A stretch of DNA of 64,000 bases from Streptomyces sp. TLI_053 (GCF_900105395.1 NZ_LT629775.1:6227501-6291500), one strand, 5' to 3'. Positions 8,708 to 19,684 are shown, counted from the stretch's first letter. Notes: generated by a model from the sequence alone, not told the origin. Program-made: numbers and translations.

Positions 8708-9903
8708 CCTCCTACGGTTCCTACCGCCAGCTCCGGCTCGCCCCGCAGCGCGGCGGGGTGCCCAAGGCGCTGGCCAAGGACTCCCCGCTGTGGCGGATCG
8801 ACTGGATACTGCTGCTGGCCGCGGCCGTGCTGTCACTGGGCAGCTCGCTGCTGGTCTGGTCGGCCACCCGGGGACGCGACTCCCTCACCCACGGCGACCC
8901 GCAGTACTTCCTGTTCCGGCACCTGACCAACGTCATGGTCGGGGCGGTGCTGTGCGCGGTGGTGATAACGATAGGGAGCCGGCGGTTCCGCACCGTGGTG
9001 CCCTTCCTGTACGCCGGTGTGATCCTGCTGCTGGTGGCCACCCTGAGCCCGCTCGGCTCGACCATCAACGGCCAGCACTCCTGGATCCAGCTGGGCGGCG
9101 GCTTCTCCGTGCAGCCGGCCGAGTTCGCCAAGCTCGCGATCGTGCTGTCCATGGCCCTGGTGATGTCCGACCAGGTGGACGCCGGCGAGCGCGAGTTCCC
9201 GGCGAACAAGGCGGTGTTCCGGGCGCTGGTCTGGGCCACCCTGCCGATGGCGATCGTGATGCTGATGCCGGACGCCGGCTCGGTGATGGTGATGGCCGTC
9301 ATCGTGCTGGGCATCCTGCTCGCCTCCGGCGCGGCCAACCGCTGGGTGTTCGGACTGATCCTGGCCGGCGTCGGCGGCTGCGTCGCGATCTGGAAGCTCG
9401 GCGTGCTGAGCAAGTACCAGATCGACCGCTTCGCGGCCTTCGCCAACCCGGCGCTCGACCCGTCCGGCGTCGGCTACAACACCGCCCAGGCCCGGATCGC
9501 GATCGGCTCCGGCGGACTGACCGGCAAGGGCCTGTTCCACGGCACCCAGACCACCGGCCAGTTCGTGCCGGAGCAGCAGACCGACTTCGTCTTCACGGTC
9601 GCCGGGGAGGAGCTGGGCTTCCTCGGGGCGATGGCGATCATCGTGCTGCTGGGCGTGGTGCTCTGGCGGGGCTGCCGGATCGCCCGCCAGGCCACCGACC
9701 TGTACGGCACCATCGTGGCGGCCGGGGTGGTCGCCTGGTTCGCCTTCCAGGGCTTCGAGAACATAGGGATGTGCCTGGGCATCATGCCGGTGGCCGGCAT
9801 CCCGCTGCCGTTCGTCTCCTACGGAGGATCGTCGATGTTCTCCACCTGGGTGGCGATCGGACTGCTCCAGGCGGTGCAGAGTCAACGGCCGATAGCGGCC
9901 TGA
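8704..9903 (+). CDS. rodA: RodA-type peptidoglycan glycosyltransferase (SEDS family)
   Basis: RodA polymerises glycan strands from lipid II together with PBP2. The 399-aa protein has about ten membrane segments and the SEDS signatures: FSVQPAEFAKLAIV near residue 140, TDFVFTVAGEELGFLG near 300 and GIPLPFVSYGGSSM near 370. The ATG at 8704 overlaps the stop of the preceding gene (ATGA), so no separate ribosome binding site is needed. The S. coelicolor gene at this position is called sfr. A 21-bp hairpin ends the unit. Confidence 0.94.
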   Translation: MTSYGSYRQLRLAPQRGGVPKALAKDSPLWRIDWILLLAAAVLSLGSSLLVWSATRGRDSLTHGDPQYFLFRHLTNVMVGAVLCAVVITIGSRRFRTVVPFLYAGVILLLVATLSPLGSTINGQHSWIQLGGGFSVQPAEFAKLAIVLSMALVMSDQVDAGEREFPANKAVFRALVWATLPMAIVMLMPDAGSVMVMAVIVLGILLASGAANRWVFGLILAGVGGCVAIWKLGVLSKYQIDRFAAFANPALDPSGVGYNTAQARIAIGSGGLTGKGLFHGTQTTGQFVPEQQTDFVFTVAGEELGFLGAMAIIVLLGVVLWRGCRIARQATDLYGTIVAAGVVAWFAFQGFENIGMCLGIMPVAGIPLPFVSYGGSSMFSTWVAIGLLQAVQSQRPIAA

Positions 9904-9915
9904 GCGGTCGCGCGC

Positions 9916-9961
9916 ACGGCGGAGGGCCGGTCCGGGGACCCCCGGACCGGCCCTCCGCCGT
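9916..9961. terminator. Bidirectional terminator between rodA and the carboxypeptidase gene
   Basis: A perfect 21-bp inverted repeat (9916-9936 with 9941-9961) has a 4-nt loop. It lies between the convergent genes rodA and the M14 gene and can serve both. Confidence 0.85.
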
Positions 9962-9993
9962 GTCGAGCGGTGTCGGGCGGTGTCGAGCCGTGG

Positions 9994-11280
9994 CTACGGC
10001 AGCAGCAGGTCGGCGGCGGCGAGCACCGCCCGGGACTGGTGGGCCACCTGGGTCCCGACCGGGACCCACCGGGTGCCGAGGCGCTGCAGACCCTCCAGAC
10101 TCGCCGCGGCCACCCCCCGCGCCCGTGCCCGGGCCGCGTCCGCCGCCGGACCGCCGCTGTCCGCGAGCAGCCGCAGCAGCATCGCGGCGATCCGCAGCGG
10201 CAGCCGCTCGGCGACGATCCGGGCCGTGGTCACCCGGGACACCGACAGCGCGGCCGCCGACCAGTTCGCCAGCCAGTCCTCCACCACCGGCGGGCAGACC
10301 GCCAGATTGAACTCGACCGAGCGCAGCAGCGGCCCGTACGCCACCCCCGCGTGCGTCGGCACCTGCGGCAGCAGGGCGGTCAGCTCCGCCGCCCTGGACC
10401 GCAGCCGGTCCGCGCAGGCCGCCATGGTGGCGGCCACGTCCGGGGCCGGACGGTGGTCGCCGACCGCGTCGACCGCCCACATCGGGACCTCCAGCACGGC
10501 CGTGGTCCCGCCGTGGCGCCCCGCGTACGCCCAGGTGGACAGCTCGGGGCGGTCCGGCAGCGGCTGCCGGCTCCGGCCCGGCGGCGGCATCAGATAGGTG
10601 CCGGGGGCCGGGCTGGCCCAGCCGAGCGCGTCGTAGGAGTCGACGTCCAGCGGGATGCCGCCGCGGGCCGCCGAACGGGCGAAGCGCCCGGCCAGGGCCG
10701 GCAGCGGCCGGGTGAGCTGCACGAAGGCGCCGCCGAAGTCCACGCCGTGCAGCGAGCACTGGAGCACCGGCCGCAGCTCGTCGATCAGCCCGGTCAGCAC
10801 CCGGCTCTCCGGCATCGCGGTGAGCGGACCGTCCGGGTGCGGCAGCAGCTCGGGCTGCTCGTGGAAGGCCGGCCGGAAGAAGTGCTCGTAGTGCCGGGCC
10901 GCGGTGAGCGGCCCGTTCAGCCAGCCCTCGTTCAGCGCGGCGCCGTCCGGGTCCAGACAGAGCAGGACGTGCCAGCCGACCCCGGGGCGGGGCGGCTGCG
11001 CCAGCGCCTCCTCGGCCAGCCGGAGGGCGGCGGCCAGGCCGACCGGCTCGTTCGGGTGCGGGCCGCCGACCACCAGGACGGTGTGCTCGCCGTCGTCCAC
11101 CGAGAGCAGCACCAGCGGGCGTCCGGCGCGGGAACGGCCCACCTCGCGCACCCGGCAGCGGCCGGGGTGGCGGCGGGCCAGCCCGCGGGCCGCGGCGATC
11201 GCCCGGGCCACGGTCGGGTAGCTCTCGGTCTCGTTGCACGGGCTGTCGATCCGGCGCGTCCGCCGGCCCGTGTCGGTCAT
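9994..11280 (-). CDS. M14-family zinc carboxypeptidase-like protein
   Basis: The 428-aa protein keeps the metal ligands of M14 carboxypeptidases: HPNE (His75 and Glu78), a later His178 in SLHGVDFGG, and Glu264 in VLEVPMW as the likely catalytic base. No signal peptide is seen, so it appears to be cytoplasmic; cell-wall peptides would be a natural substrate next to the mre cluster, but this is inference. The ATG at 11278-11280 has AGGAGAG upstream; an in-frame ATG further upstream would add 36 Ala/Pro-rich residues that look like non-coding translation. It is convergent with rodA. Confidence 0.8.
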   Translation of the reverse strand: MTDTGRRTRRIDSPCNETESYPTVARAIAAARGLARRHPGRCRVREVGRSRAGRPLVLLSVDDGEHTVLVVGGPHPNEPVGLAAALRLAEEALAQPPRPGVGWHVLLCLDPDGAALNEGWLNGPLTAARHYEHFFRPAFHEQPELLPHPDGPLTAMPESRVLTGLIDELRPVLQCSLHGVDFGGAFVQLTRPLPALAGRFARSAARGGIPLDVDSYDALGWASPAPGTYLMPPPGRSRQPLPDRPELSTWAYAGRHGGTTAVLEVPMWAVDAVGDHRPAPDVAATMAACADRLRSRAAELTALLPQVPTHAGVAYGPLLRSVEFNLAVCPPVVEDWLANWSAAALSVSRVTTARIVAERLPLRIAAMLLRLLADSGGPAADAARARARGVAAASLEGLQRLGTRWVPVGTQVAHQSRAVLAAADLLLP

Positions 11281-11683
11281 GGCTCTCCTGTCCTCGGGGG
11301 CGGGCGGGTCGGCGCGGTCGGGGGCCTGGGCCGGGAGTCCGGCGCGGCGTCGCGCCGGGCCGCCCGGCACGGCCGGTGCGCGCGCGGCCAACTCCCTTGT
11401 CCCGGGGGCGCACAGGACCTTCCGGTGGAGCCTTGCCAGTACCGCACGCGGCCTCGGAGCGTGTCAACAGTCGCCGGGGCCCCGCGGTGGGGCCGCGTTC
11501 ACGTGCCGGGACCTGTCCGTACACCCCTCGGCACGGACGGTCGCGCCGCCCGCGGCCGGTCCCGGGGCGACCGCGCCCGGGCCCGGCGAACACGGCGGTT
11601 CGGCTACCCTTGAGGGTCACCCCTCCCAGCCGTCGCCGTGCCGAGCGCGGCGGTTCCGAACGTCGTAAGGGTTCCTGGTACTC
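11281..11683. other. 403-bp intergenic region between divergent genes
   Basis: This stretch separates the M14 gene (leftward) from the radical SAM gene (rightward). It holds a likely -10 box for the rightward gene at 11605 and several short GC-rich inverted repeats. I see no convincing open reading frame in it. Confidence 0.6.
11605..11610 (+). promoter_or_regulatory. -10 box before radical SAM gene
   Basis: TACCCT is followed by TGAGGGT. A similar TACCCT-TTGAGG stands before the DUF2344 gene at 13708. It would give a 5' leader of about 65 nt. Confidence 0.45.
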
Positions 11684-13612
<1,929 letters not shown>

Positions 13613-13628
13613 CGGCATGTCCCAGAAC

Positions 13629-13656
13629 GCCCCCGTCGGATCCGTCCGGCGGGGGC
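13629..13656 (+). terminator. Terminator after radical SAM gene
   Basis: A 12-bp stem with one G-U pair (13629-13640 with 13645-13656) and a TCCG loop is followed by TTCC. It starts 16 nt after the stop codon. Confidence 0.7.
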
Positions 13657-13707
13657 TTCCGGCGTTCGGTGAGGGCGGGCGCGGAGCGAGGGGTGGGTGG
13701 GGGCGCG

Positions 13708-13713
13708 TACCCT
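13708..13713 (+). promoter_or_regulatory. -10 box before DUF2344 gene
   Basis: TACCCT followed by TTGAGG resembles the box at 11605. Lying after the hairpin at 13629, it suggests that the DUF2344 gene has its own promoter although it works with the radical SAM gene. Confidence 0.45.
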
Positions 13714-13792
13714 TTGAGGTGAAAGAGTCCGGACAGTGGCGGGAAATCGCCGCCGCCGCGGACGGGGACCACTGACGAAGGACTGAGCGACC

Positions 13793-14635
13793 CTGGCACG
13801 CCGTACGCCCGACGGTCCGCCGCCCGCGCCGACGGTGCAGCGGATCCGTCTCCGCTACACCAAGCGCGGCCGGCTCCGCTTCACCAGCCACCGCGACTTC
13901 CAGCGCGCCTTCGAGCGCGCCCTGCGCCGGTCGGCGGTGCCGATGGCCTACTCGGCCGGCTTCACCCCGCACCCCAAGGTGTCCTACGCCAATGCCGCGC
14001 CGACCGGTGTGGCCAGCGAGGCGGAGTACCTGGAGATCGGCCTCGCGGCCCACCGGGACCCGGAGGCGCTGCGCGTCCAACTGGACGAGTCGCTGCCCGA
14101 GGGACTGGACGTGATCGACGCGGTCGAGGTGCGGACGCCCAACTTCGTGGAGCGCCTGGAGGCCTCCGAGTGGCGGGTGCGGCTCGACGGTGTCGAGCCG
14201 CAGGAGGCGGCCCGCGCGGTCGCCCTCTTCGTCGCCGAGGAGCGGGTCGAGGTCGAACGCCTCACCAAGAACGGTCTGCGGGTCTTCGACGCGCGCGGGG
14301 CGGTGGCGGCTCTTGAGCTCCTCCCGTCGCAGGTCGACGGCGGTGCGGACACGGCGGGCGAGGAGACCCGCGATGTTCGGACCGGGCGTCCCTGTGCGAT
14401 ACTGCGCCTGGTAGTACGACACGCCACACCCGCCGTACGACCCGACGACGTGTTGTCCGGTCTCCGTGCGACGGCCGACCTGGCGCCGCCGGTCCCCGCA
14501 GAGGTGACCAGGCTGGCGCAGGGGCCGCTCGACGAGGGGACCGGCACGGTGACCGACCCGTTGGCGCTCGACCGCGCCGCGGCCCAGGCCGGCCCTCTGG
14601 CGGCCGGCGAGCCGCGCGCAACCGCGTCCGCCTAG
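13793..14635 (+). CDS. Radical SAM-linked protein, DUF2344/TIGR03936
   Basis: The family hallmark is at the N-terminus: QRIRLRYTKRGRLRFTSHRD, then FSAGFTPHPK-like YSAGFTPHPKVSYANA. The partner radical SAM gene lies just upstream. Two starts are possible. The GTG at 13835 gives 266 aa but has no ribosome binding site. A CTG at 13793 gives 280 aa, adds MARRTPDGPPPAPT and has GAAGGA 10 nt upstream; the frame opens right after a stop at 13784. I prefer CTG but am not sure. The C-terminal 100 residues are variable and Ala-rich. Function is unknown. Confidence 0.8.
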   Translation: MARRTPDGPPPAPTVQRIRLRYTKRGRLRFTSHRDFQRAFERALRRSAVPMAYSAGFTPHPKVSYANAAPTGVASEAEYLEIGLAAHRDPEALRVQLDESLPEGLDVIDAVEVRTPNFVERLEASEWRVRLDGVEPQEAARAVALFVAEERVEVERLTKNGLRVFDARGAVAALELLPSQVDGGADTAGEETRDVRTGRPCAILRLVVRHATPAVRPDDVLSGLRATADLAPPVPAEVTRLAQGPLDEGTGTVTDPLALDRAAAQAGPLAAGEPRATASA

Positions 14636-15031
14636 CGGGCGGAGGCCGGGTCCAGTTCCCCACTGGGCCCGCTGGTCCTCCAGGCCCCCGCTGCTCCCCA
14701 GGGGAGCGAGCGTCGTCGAAGCACAGGCCGGCCTCTTGCGGCCCGCCGACCCCGATGGTCGGTGGGCCCGAGGACCCCGTCCGGGAGCCACCCGGGGTTG
14801 GGGGACGGCGCAGCTTGGGAAAACCTCAGAAGACTGGTCAGACCAGAAGACTTTCGACACCCCGCCGAGGGCGGGGCGCCGAGCGAGACTACGAGCCCCT
14901 GTGCGGCCTCGCGTCCGCGCGGCGGCACCGTGAGAGGGTCCGGGCCGAGCATCGTCGTGATGCCGGCCGGCCACCGGTGCCGTGGCGTGGCCGGATGCGG
15001 AGCCCGGGGGCCTGACGGGAGATCCACCCGC
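14636..15031 (+). other. 396-bp gap and long leader before RNase E gene
   Basis: No supported gene is present. A 9-nt direct repeat CAGAAGACT occurs at 14827 and 14844 in the only relatively AT-rich patch (14818-14860), flanked by GC-rich hairpin-forming sequence. RNase E genes elsewhere carry long leaders through which the enzyme controls its own mRNA; this leader is a candidate, but I see no direct evidence. Confidence 0.4.
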
Positions 15032-18000
15032 ATGCTCGATAACACCGATCCGCAGCAGCCTGCGGCAACGGAACCGAACGACACCGCCGCGACCGGCGGC
15101 GACAGCGCGTCCGCCGCGCCGCCGCGCCGGCGCCGCCGCGCCGTGTCCCGCCCGGCCGGAGCGCCGCAGGGCGCCGCCGCCGAGACCGCCGAGACGGTCG
15201 TCCCGGCCGAGGCCGAGGTCACCCGGCCGGTCGAGGCGCCGGTCGCCGAGGCCGCCGCCGCCGAGCCGGCGGCGGAGAAGCCGGTCCGGGCCCGCCGTAC
15301 CCGCAAGCGGGCCGAGGCGCCCGCCGGAGCGCCCGAGGCCTCCTCGATCGTGGTCACCGCGCCGGAGGCCGAGCCGGCCCCGGTCGTCGCCGCGAAGGCG
15401 GAGAAGGCCCCCAGGGCGTCCAAGGCCGAGAAGGCCGAGAAGACGGAGACGGAGCCGGCGGAGAAGCCCGTGCGCGCCCGCCGGACCCGCAAGAAGGCCG
15501 AGCCCGAGGCCGCCGCCGTGGTCGAGGCGCCCGTCGCCGCGGCCGAGCCGGTGGTCGCCGAGGCCCCCGCCGTCGTGGAGGAGCCGGCCGCCCCGGCCCG
15601 TCGTCCGCGCCGCCGCCGGGTGGTCGAGGCCGCCCCCGTGGTGGTCGAGGAGCCGGTGGCCGAGGAGGCCGAGGAGCCGGTCGCCGAGGAGCCCGCCGTC
15701 GAGGAGGCCCCGGTCGAGGAGCCGGTCGCCCCGGCGCCGGTCGTCGAGGCCGCCGAGCCGCCGCAGCGGGTCCGCCGCCGCGCGGTCCGCCCGTCCACCG
15801 CGATCTTCCAGGCCCCGGTCTTCCAGGAGCCCGCCCCCTTCGTCGCCCCGACCGCTCCGGCGGCCGCGGCGGCACCCGCGGCCCAGTCCGCCCCCGCCGC
15901 CGCCCAGTCCGCCCCCGCCGCCGCGCAGCCGGCCGCCGTCGAGGCGGAGTCCGCCCCGGCCGCGCCGCAGCGCGAGGAGGAGGAGTTCGAGTACAGCGGT
16001 GTCGGCCGCCGCCGTCGCGTCCGCACCTCGGTGCGGGTGCAGACCCCGGCCCGGGGCAAGCGCGGCGCCGCCGCGGAGCGGGCGGCCGAGGCCCCCGCCG
16101 CCAAGGCCCAGGCCCCCGCCGCCAAGGCTCCGGCCGCCGTCAAGGCCCCCGTCGTGGCCGAGGCGCCCGCCGCCGCGGAGGCCCCCGCCGTCGCCGCCCC
16201 CGCCACCGGCCCCGAGGCCGAGGACGAGTGGGAGGACGGCCGTCCGTCGCGCCGTCGCCGCCGGGGCGGCCGCCGCCGCCGTCGCGGTGAGGCCGAGGAG
16301 GGCGAGGCCGAGGCCCCCGAGACCGAGCAGCCCGCCGTCGAGGAGCCGGCCGTCGCGGCCGCCGACGAGGACGACGAGGACGACGACGACCTGGCCGCCG
16401 GCCTGTCCTCCTCGCGCCGTCGCCGTCGCCGTCGCCGCCGCAGCGGTGAGGCCGGTGCCGTCGAGGTGGCCGAGACCACCGAGGACGGCGTCCGCACGGT
16501 GGTGAAGGTGCGCGAGCCGCGCCGCCGTTCCACCGAGCCGTCCTTCGACCCGGACGAGGTGCAGTCCATCAAGGGCTCCACCCGCCTGGAGGCCAAGAAG
16601 CAGCGCCGCCGCGAGGGCCGCGAGCTGGGCCGCCGCCGGGTGCCGATCATCACCGAGGCCGAGTTCCTGGCCCGCCGCGAGTCGGTCGAGCGCGTCATGG
16701 TGGTGCGCCAGAACGGCCAGCGCACCCAGATCGGCGTCCTCGAGGACGGCGTGCTCGTCGAGCACTACGTCAACAAGGAGCAGGCCACCTCGTACGTCGG
16801 CAACGTCTACCTGGGCAAGGTCCAGAACGTGCTGCCGTCGATGGAGGCCGCGTTCGTCGACATCGGCAAGGGCCGCAACGCGGTCCTGTACGCCGGTGAG
16901 GTCAACTTCGGCGCGCTGGGCGGCCACGGCGGCCCGCGCCGGATCGAGTCGGTGCTGAAGTCCGGCCAGTCCGTGCTGGTCCAGGTCTCCAAGGACCCGA
17001 TCGGCCACAAGGGTGCCCGTCTGACCAGCCAGATCTCGCTGCCCGGCCGCTACCTGGTCTACGTGCCCGAGGGCTCGATGACCGGCATCTCCCGCAAGCT
17101 GCCGGAGAACGAGCGCGCGCGTCTGAAGCAGATCCTCAAGAAGATCGTCCCGGACGACGCGGGCGTCATCGTGCGCACCGCCGCCGAGGGCGCCTCCGAG
17201 GAGGAGCTGACCCGCGACGTCCAGCGCCTCCAGCAGCAGTGGGAGGACATCCGGAAGAAGGCCGCGACCGGCAACGCCCCGGCGCTGCTGTACGGCGAGC
17301 CGGACATGACCGTCCGGGTCGTCCGCGACATCTTCAACGAGGACTTCACCAAGGTCATCGTCTCCGGCACCGAGGCGTGGAGCACCATCCACGACTACGT
17401 CTCCAACGTGGCCCCGGACCTCGCCGGGCGGCTCCAGCGGTGGACCTCCGAGGTGGACGTCTTCGCCACCTACCGGATCGACGAGCAGCTGATGAAGGCG
17501 CTGGACCGCAAGGTCTGGCTGCCCAGCGGCGGCTCGCTGGTGATCGACCGGACCGAGGCGATGATCGTCGTCGACGTCAACACCGGGAAGTTCGTCGGCC
17601 AGGGCGGCAACCTGGAGGAGACGGTCACCCGGAACAACATCGAGGCGGCCGAGGAGATCGTGCGCCAGCTGCGGCTGCGCGACCTCGGCGGCATCATCGT
17701 GATCGACTTCATCGACATGGTCCTGGAGTCCAACCGCGACCTGGTGCTGCGCCGTCTGCTGGAGTGCCTGGGCCGGGACCGGACCAAGCACCAGGTGGCG
17801 GAGGTCACCTCGCTGGGCCTGGTCCAGATGACCCGCAAGCGGGTCGGCCAGGGTCTGCTGGAGTCCTTCTCCGAGCCCTGCGTGCACTGCAACGGCCGCG
17901 GTGTGATCGTGCACATGGAGCAGCCGAGCGTCCACTCCCACAGCCACACCGGTGGCGGCGCGGCCGCCGTCGAGGCGGGTGCGGGCGGCGGCAAGCGCCG

Positions 18001-18757
18001 GCGCCGGGGCAAGGGCGGTGCCGGTGGCGAGGACTCGCAGGCGGTCGAGGCCGCTTCGGTCGAGGAGTCCGCCGAGTCCGCCGAGGACTTCGAGATCGTC
18101 GAGATCGTCGAGTCCGTGCCGGTCCGCGAGGAGATCGAGGGCCAGCTGGCGATCGACGTTCCGGTCGAGGTCGAGGCCGAGGCCGAGGCAGTGGCCGAGC
18201 CGGTCGTGGCCGAGCAGGCCGCCGCCGAGCCGGTCGCCGCGGCCCCGGTGGAGGCTCCGGCCGCCGCCCCCGCCGGACGGCCCCGCCGTCGGGCGGTCCG
18301 CAAGGCGACGGCTCCGGCCGGTGCGCCGGGCGGGGCGGAGATCGTGGTGCTGCAGGCCAAGGCCGAGGCGGCCCTGGAGTCGGCCCTGGCGGCCGTCTCC
18401 CCGGCGGCCCAGGCCCCGGCGGAGCAGACCCCGGCCGAGGAGCCGCAGGCCGAGCCGGCCGCGGTCGAGGAGGCACCGGCGGAAGCGGTGGCCGAGCCGG
18501 CCGCCGTCGAGGCCCCGGAGGCCGCCGAGGCCGCCGGGACCGAGGCCGGTCCGGACGCGACCGAGGAGCCCGCCGAGGAGGCGCCGGCCCCGAAGAAGCG
18601 GGCGGCCCGCAAGACCGCCGCCAAGAAGACCACCGCCGCCGCCAAGAAGACGACGACGGCGGCGAAGAAGACCACCGCCCGCAAGACCGCCACCAAGCGG
18701 ACGAGCGCGGCGGCCAAGAAGGCGGCGGCCGCCGAGGGTGATACGGCGGCCGAGTAG
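15032..18757 (+). CDS. rne: Ribonuclease E/G with large disordered arms
   Basis: The endonuclease starts mRNA decay and processes rRNA and tRNA. Of 1241 residues only about 520-960 form the folded core: an S1 RNA-binding domain (about 575-660), the catalytic aspartates Asp848 (VVDVNTG) and Asp892 (VIDFIDM), and the zinc-link cysteines C950 and C953 (CVHCNG). The N-terminal 500 residues alternate acidic Ala/Val/Glu/Pro repeats with Arg clusters. The C-terminal 270 residues are acidic, then end in a Lys/Ala/Thr tail resembling histone H1. This arrangement, core in the middle, is that of Streptomyces RNase ES. GGGAG precedes the ATG. Confidence 0.93.
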   Translation: MLDNTDPQQPAATEPNDTAATGGDSASAAPPRRRRRAVSRPAGAPQGAAAETAETVVPAEAEVTRPVEAPVAEAAAAEPAAEKPVRARRTRKRAEAPAGAPEASSIVVTAPEAEPAPVVAAKAEKAPRASKAEKAEKTETEPAEKPVRARRTRKKAEPEAAAVVEAPVAAAEPVVAEAPAVVEEPAAPARRPRRRRVVEAAPVVVEEPVAEEAEEPVAEEPAVEEAPVEEPVAPAPVVEAAEPPQRVRRRAVRPSTAIFQAPVFQEPAPFVAPTAPAAAAAPAAQSAPAAAQSAPAAAQPAAVEAESAPAAPQREEEEFEYSGVGRRRRVRTSVRVQTPARGKRGAAAERAAEAPAAKAQAPAAKAPAAVKAPVVAEAPAAAEAPAVAAPATGPEAEDEWEDGRPSRRRRRGGRRRRRGEAEEGEAEAPETEQPAVEEPAVAAADEDDEDDDDLAAGLSSSRRRRRRRRRSGEAGAVEVAETTEDGVRTVVKVREPRRRSTEPSFDPDEVQSIKGSTRLEAKKQRRREGRELGRRRVPIITEAEFLARRESVERVMVVRQNGQRTQIGVLEDGVLVEHYVNKEQATSYVGNVYLGKVQNVLPSMEAAFVDIGKGRNAVLYAGEVNFGALGGHGGPRRIESVLKSGQSVLVQVSKDPIGHKGARLTSQISLPGRYLVYVPEGSMTGISRKLPENERARLKQILKKIVPDDAGVIVRTAAEGASEEELTRDVQRLQQQWEDIRKKAATGNAPALLYGEPDMTVRVVRDIFNEDFTKVIVSGTEAWSTIHDYVSNVAPDLAGRLQRWTSEVDVFATYRIDEQLMKALDRKVWLPSGGSLVIDRTEAMIVVDVNTGKFVGQGGNLEETVTRNNIEAAEEIVRQLRLRDLGGIIVIDFIDMVLESNRDLVLRRLLECLGRDRTKHQVAEVTSLGLVQMTRKRVGQGLLESFSEPCVHCNGRGVIVHMEQPSVHSHSHTGGGAAAVEAGAGGGKRRRRGKGGAGGEDSQAVEAASVEESAESAEDFEIVEIVESVPVREEIEGQLAIDVPVEVEAEAEAVAEPVVAEQAAAEPVAAAPVEAPAAAPAGRPRRRAVRKATAPAGAPGGAEIVVLQAKAEAALESALAAVSPAAQAPAEQTPAEEPQAEPAAVEEAPAEAVAEPAAVEAPEAAEAAGTEAGPDATEEPAEEAPAPKKRAARKTAAKKTTAAAKKTTTAAKKTTARKTATKRTSAAAKKAAAAEGDTAAE

Positions 18758-18762
18758 GGCCC

Positions 18763-18793
18763 GGTCCCGGGCGGAGACCCTCCGCCCGGGACC
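18763..18793 (+). terminator. Terminator after rne
   Basis: A perfect 13-bp stem (18763-18775 with 18781-18793) has a 5-nt loop and begins 6 nt after the stop codon. Confidence 0.75.
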
Positions 18794-18795
18794 CG

Positions 18796-18835
18796 TACGG
18801 GCCGGTTTGCCCCAGCGGCGACCGGCCCGTATTCT
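18796..18835 (+). promoter_or_regulatory. Hairpin and overlapping promoter before rplU
   Basis: An 11-bp stem (18796-18806 with 18821-18831) ends in TTCTT and could be a second terminator. The same bases also read as a promoter: TTTGCC at 18806, 18 nt, then TATTCT at 18830-18835. Which of the two operates cannot be settled by eye. Confidence 0.4.
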
Positions 18836-18992
18836 TGACCACTGGCGTGTCTACGCCTTGCTCCCGAGCACATCACCTCCCGGTCCTCGCAAGAGGACGA
18901 CTCCCCGCGAGGGGGGACGGGGGAGGCCCCTGTGTCCGTACCCAGGTGGCTGGCATCGAGAGTTCCGACCGAGTTGGGAAAGTAGGTACCGC

Positions 18993-19310
18993 ATGTACGC
19001 GATCGTTCGCGCAGGCGGCCGCCAGCACAAGGTCGCCGTCGGCGACGTGCTGGAGATCGACCGTATCGAGGCCAAGCCGGGTGACTCGGTGGAGCTCTCC
19101 ACCATCCTGGTCGTCGACGGTGAGGCCGTCACCTCCGACCCGTGGGTGCTGGCCGGCGTGAAGGCTCACGCCGAGGTGGTCGACCAGACCAAGGGCGACA
19201 AGATCGTCATCCTGCGCTACAAGAACAAGACCGGCTACCGCCGCCGTCAGGGTCACCGCCAGCAGCACACCGCGGTGCGCATCACCAGCATCGACTCGGT
19301 CAGCAAGTAA
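18993..19310 (+). CDS. rplU: 50S ribosomal protein L21
   Basis: L21 is a structural protein of the large ribosomal subunit that contacts 23S rRNA near L20. The 105-aa sequence starts MYAIVRAGGRQHKVAVGD and ends in the RNA-binding stretch KNKTGYRRRQGHRQ, both standard. The ATG at 18993 gives the normal family length. rpmA follows 14 nt later, the usual L21-L27 operon. A leader of about 150 nt with GC-rich hairpins precedes the gene and could carry autoregulation. Confidence 0.97.
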   Translation: MYAIVRAGGRQHKVAVGDVLEIDRIEAKPGDSVELSTILVVDGEAVTSDPWVLAGVKAHAEVVDQTKGDKIVILRYKNKTGYRRRQGHRQQHTAVRITSIDSVSK

Positions 19311-19324
19311 GGGGATAGCGAAAA

Positions 19325-19582
19325 ATGGCACACAAGAAGGGCGCAAGCTCTACTCGTAACGGCCGTGACTCGAACGCCCAGCGCCTCGGCGTGAAGCGCT
19401 TCGGCGGCCAGGTCGTCTCCGCCGGCGAGATCATCGTCCGCCAGCGCGGCACCCACTTCCACCCGGGTGCCGGTGTCGGCCGCGGTGGCGACGACACCCT
19501 GTTCGCGCTGACCGCCGGTGCCGTGCAGTTCGGCACCCGCCGCGGCCGCAAGGTCGTCAACATCGTGGCCGTCGAGGCCTGA
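19325..19582 (+). CDS. rpmA: 50S ribosomal protein L27
   Basis: L27 reaches the peptidyl-transferase centre with its N-terminus. The 85-aa protein begins MAHKKGASSTRNGRDS, the uncut form typical of actinobacteria, without the Firmicutes-type cleaved extension. GGGGAT stands about 10 nt before the ATG. It is co-transcribed with rplU and is followed by a strong terminator. Confidence 0.97.
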   Translation: MAHKKGASSTRNGRDSNAQRLGVKRFGGQVVSAGEIIVRQRGTHFHPGAGVGRGGDDTLFALTAGAVQFGTRRGRKVVNIVAVEA

Positions 19583-19599
19583 GTCACACCAGACTCACA

Positions 19600-19637
19600 A
19601 TGAAGGGTGGGCCGGAATGTTCCGGTCCACCCTTCAT
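19600..19637 (+). terminator. Terminator after rplU-rpmA
   Basis: A 17-bp stem with one G-U pair (19600-19616 with 19621-19637) and a 4-nt loop is followed by GCTTT. It separates the ribosomal protein genes from obg. Confidence 0.85.
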
Positions 19638-19684
19638 GCTTTACGCAGGTAGAACACCGACTTCTTCGTAGTGGAGGCACACCC

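Noticed and set aside
14834..14846. CTGGTC-A-GACCAG inverted repeat before rne
   Set aside because: A one-base centre and six-base arms with no following T-run are too weak to call a terminator or operator.
19607..19684. Upstream extension of Obg
   Set aside because: The added residues are encoded by the rpmA terminator stem.
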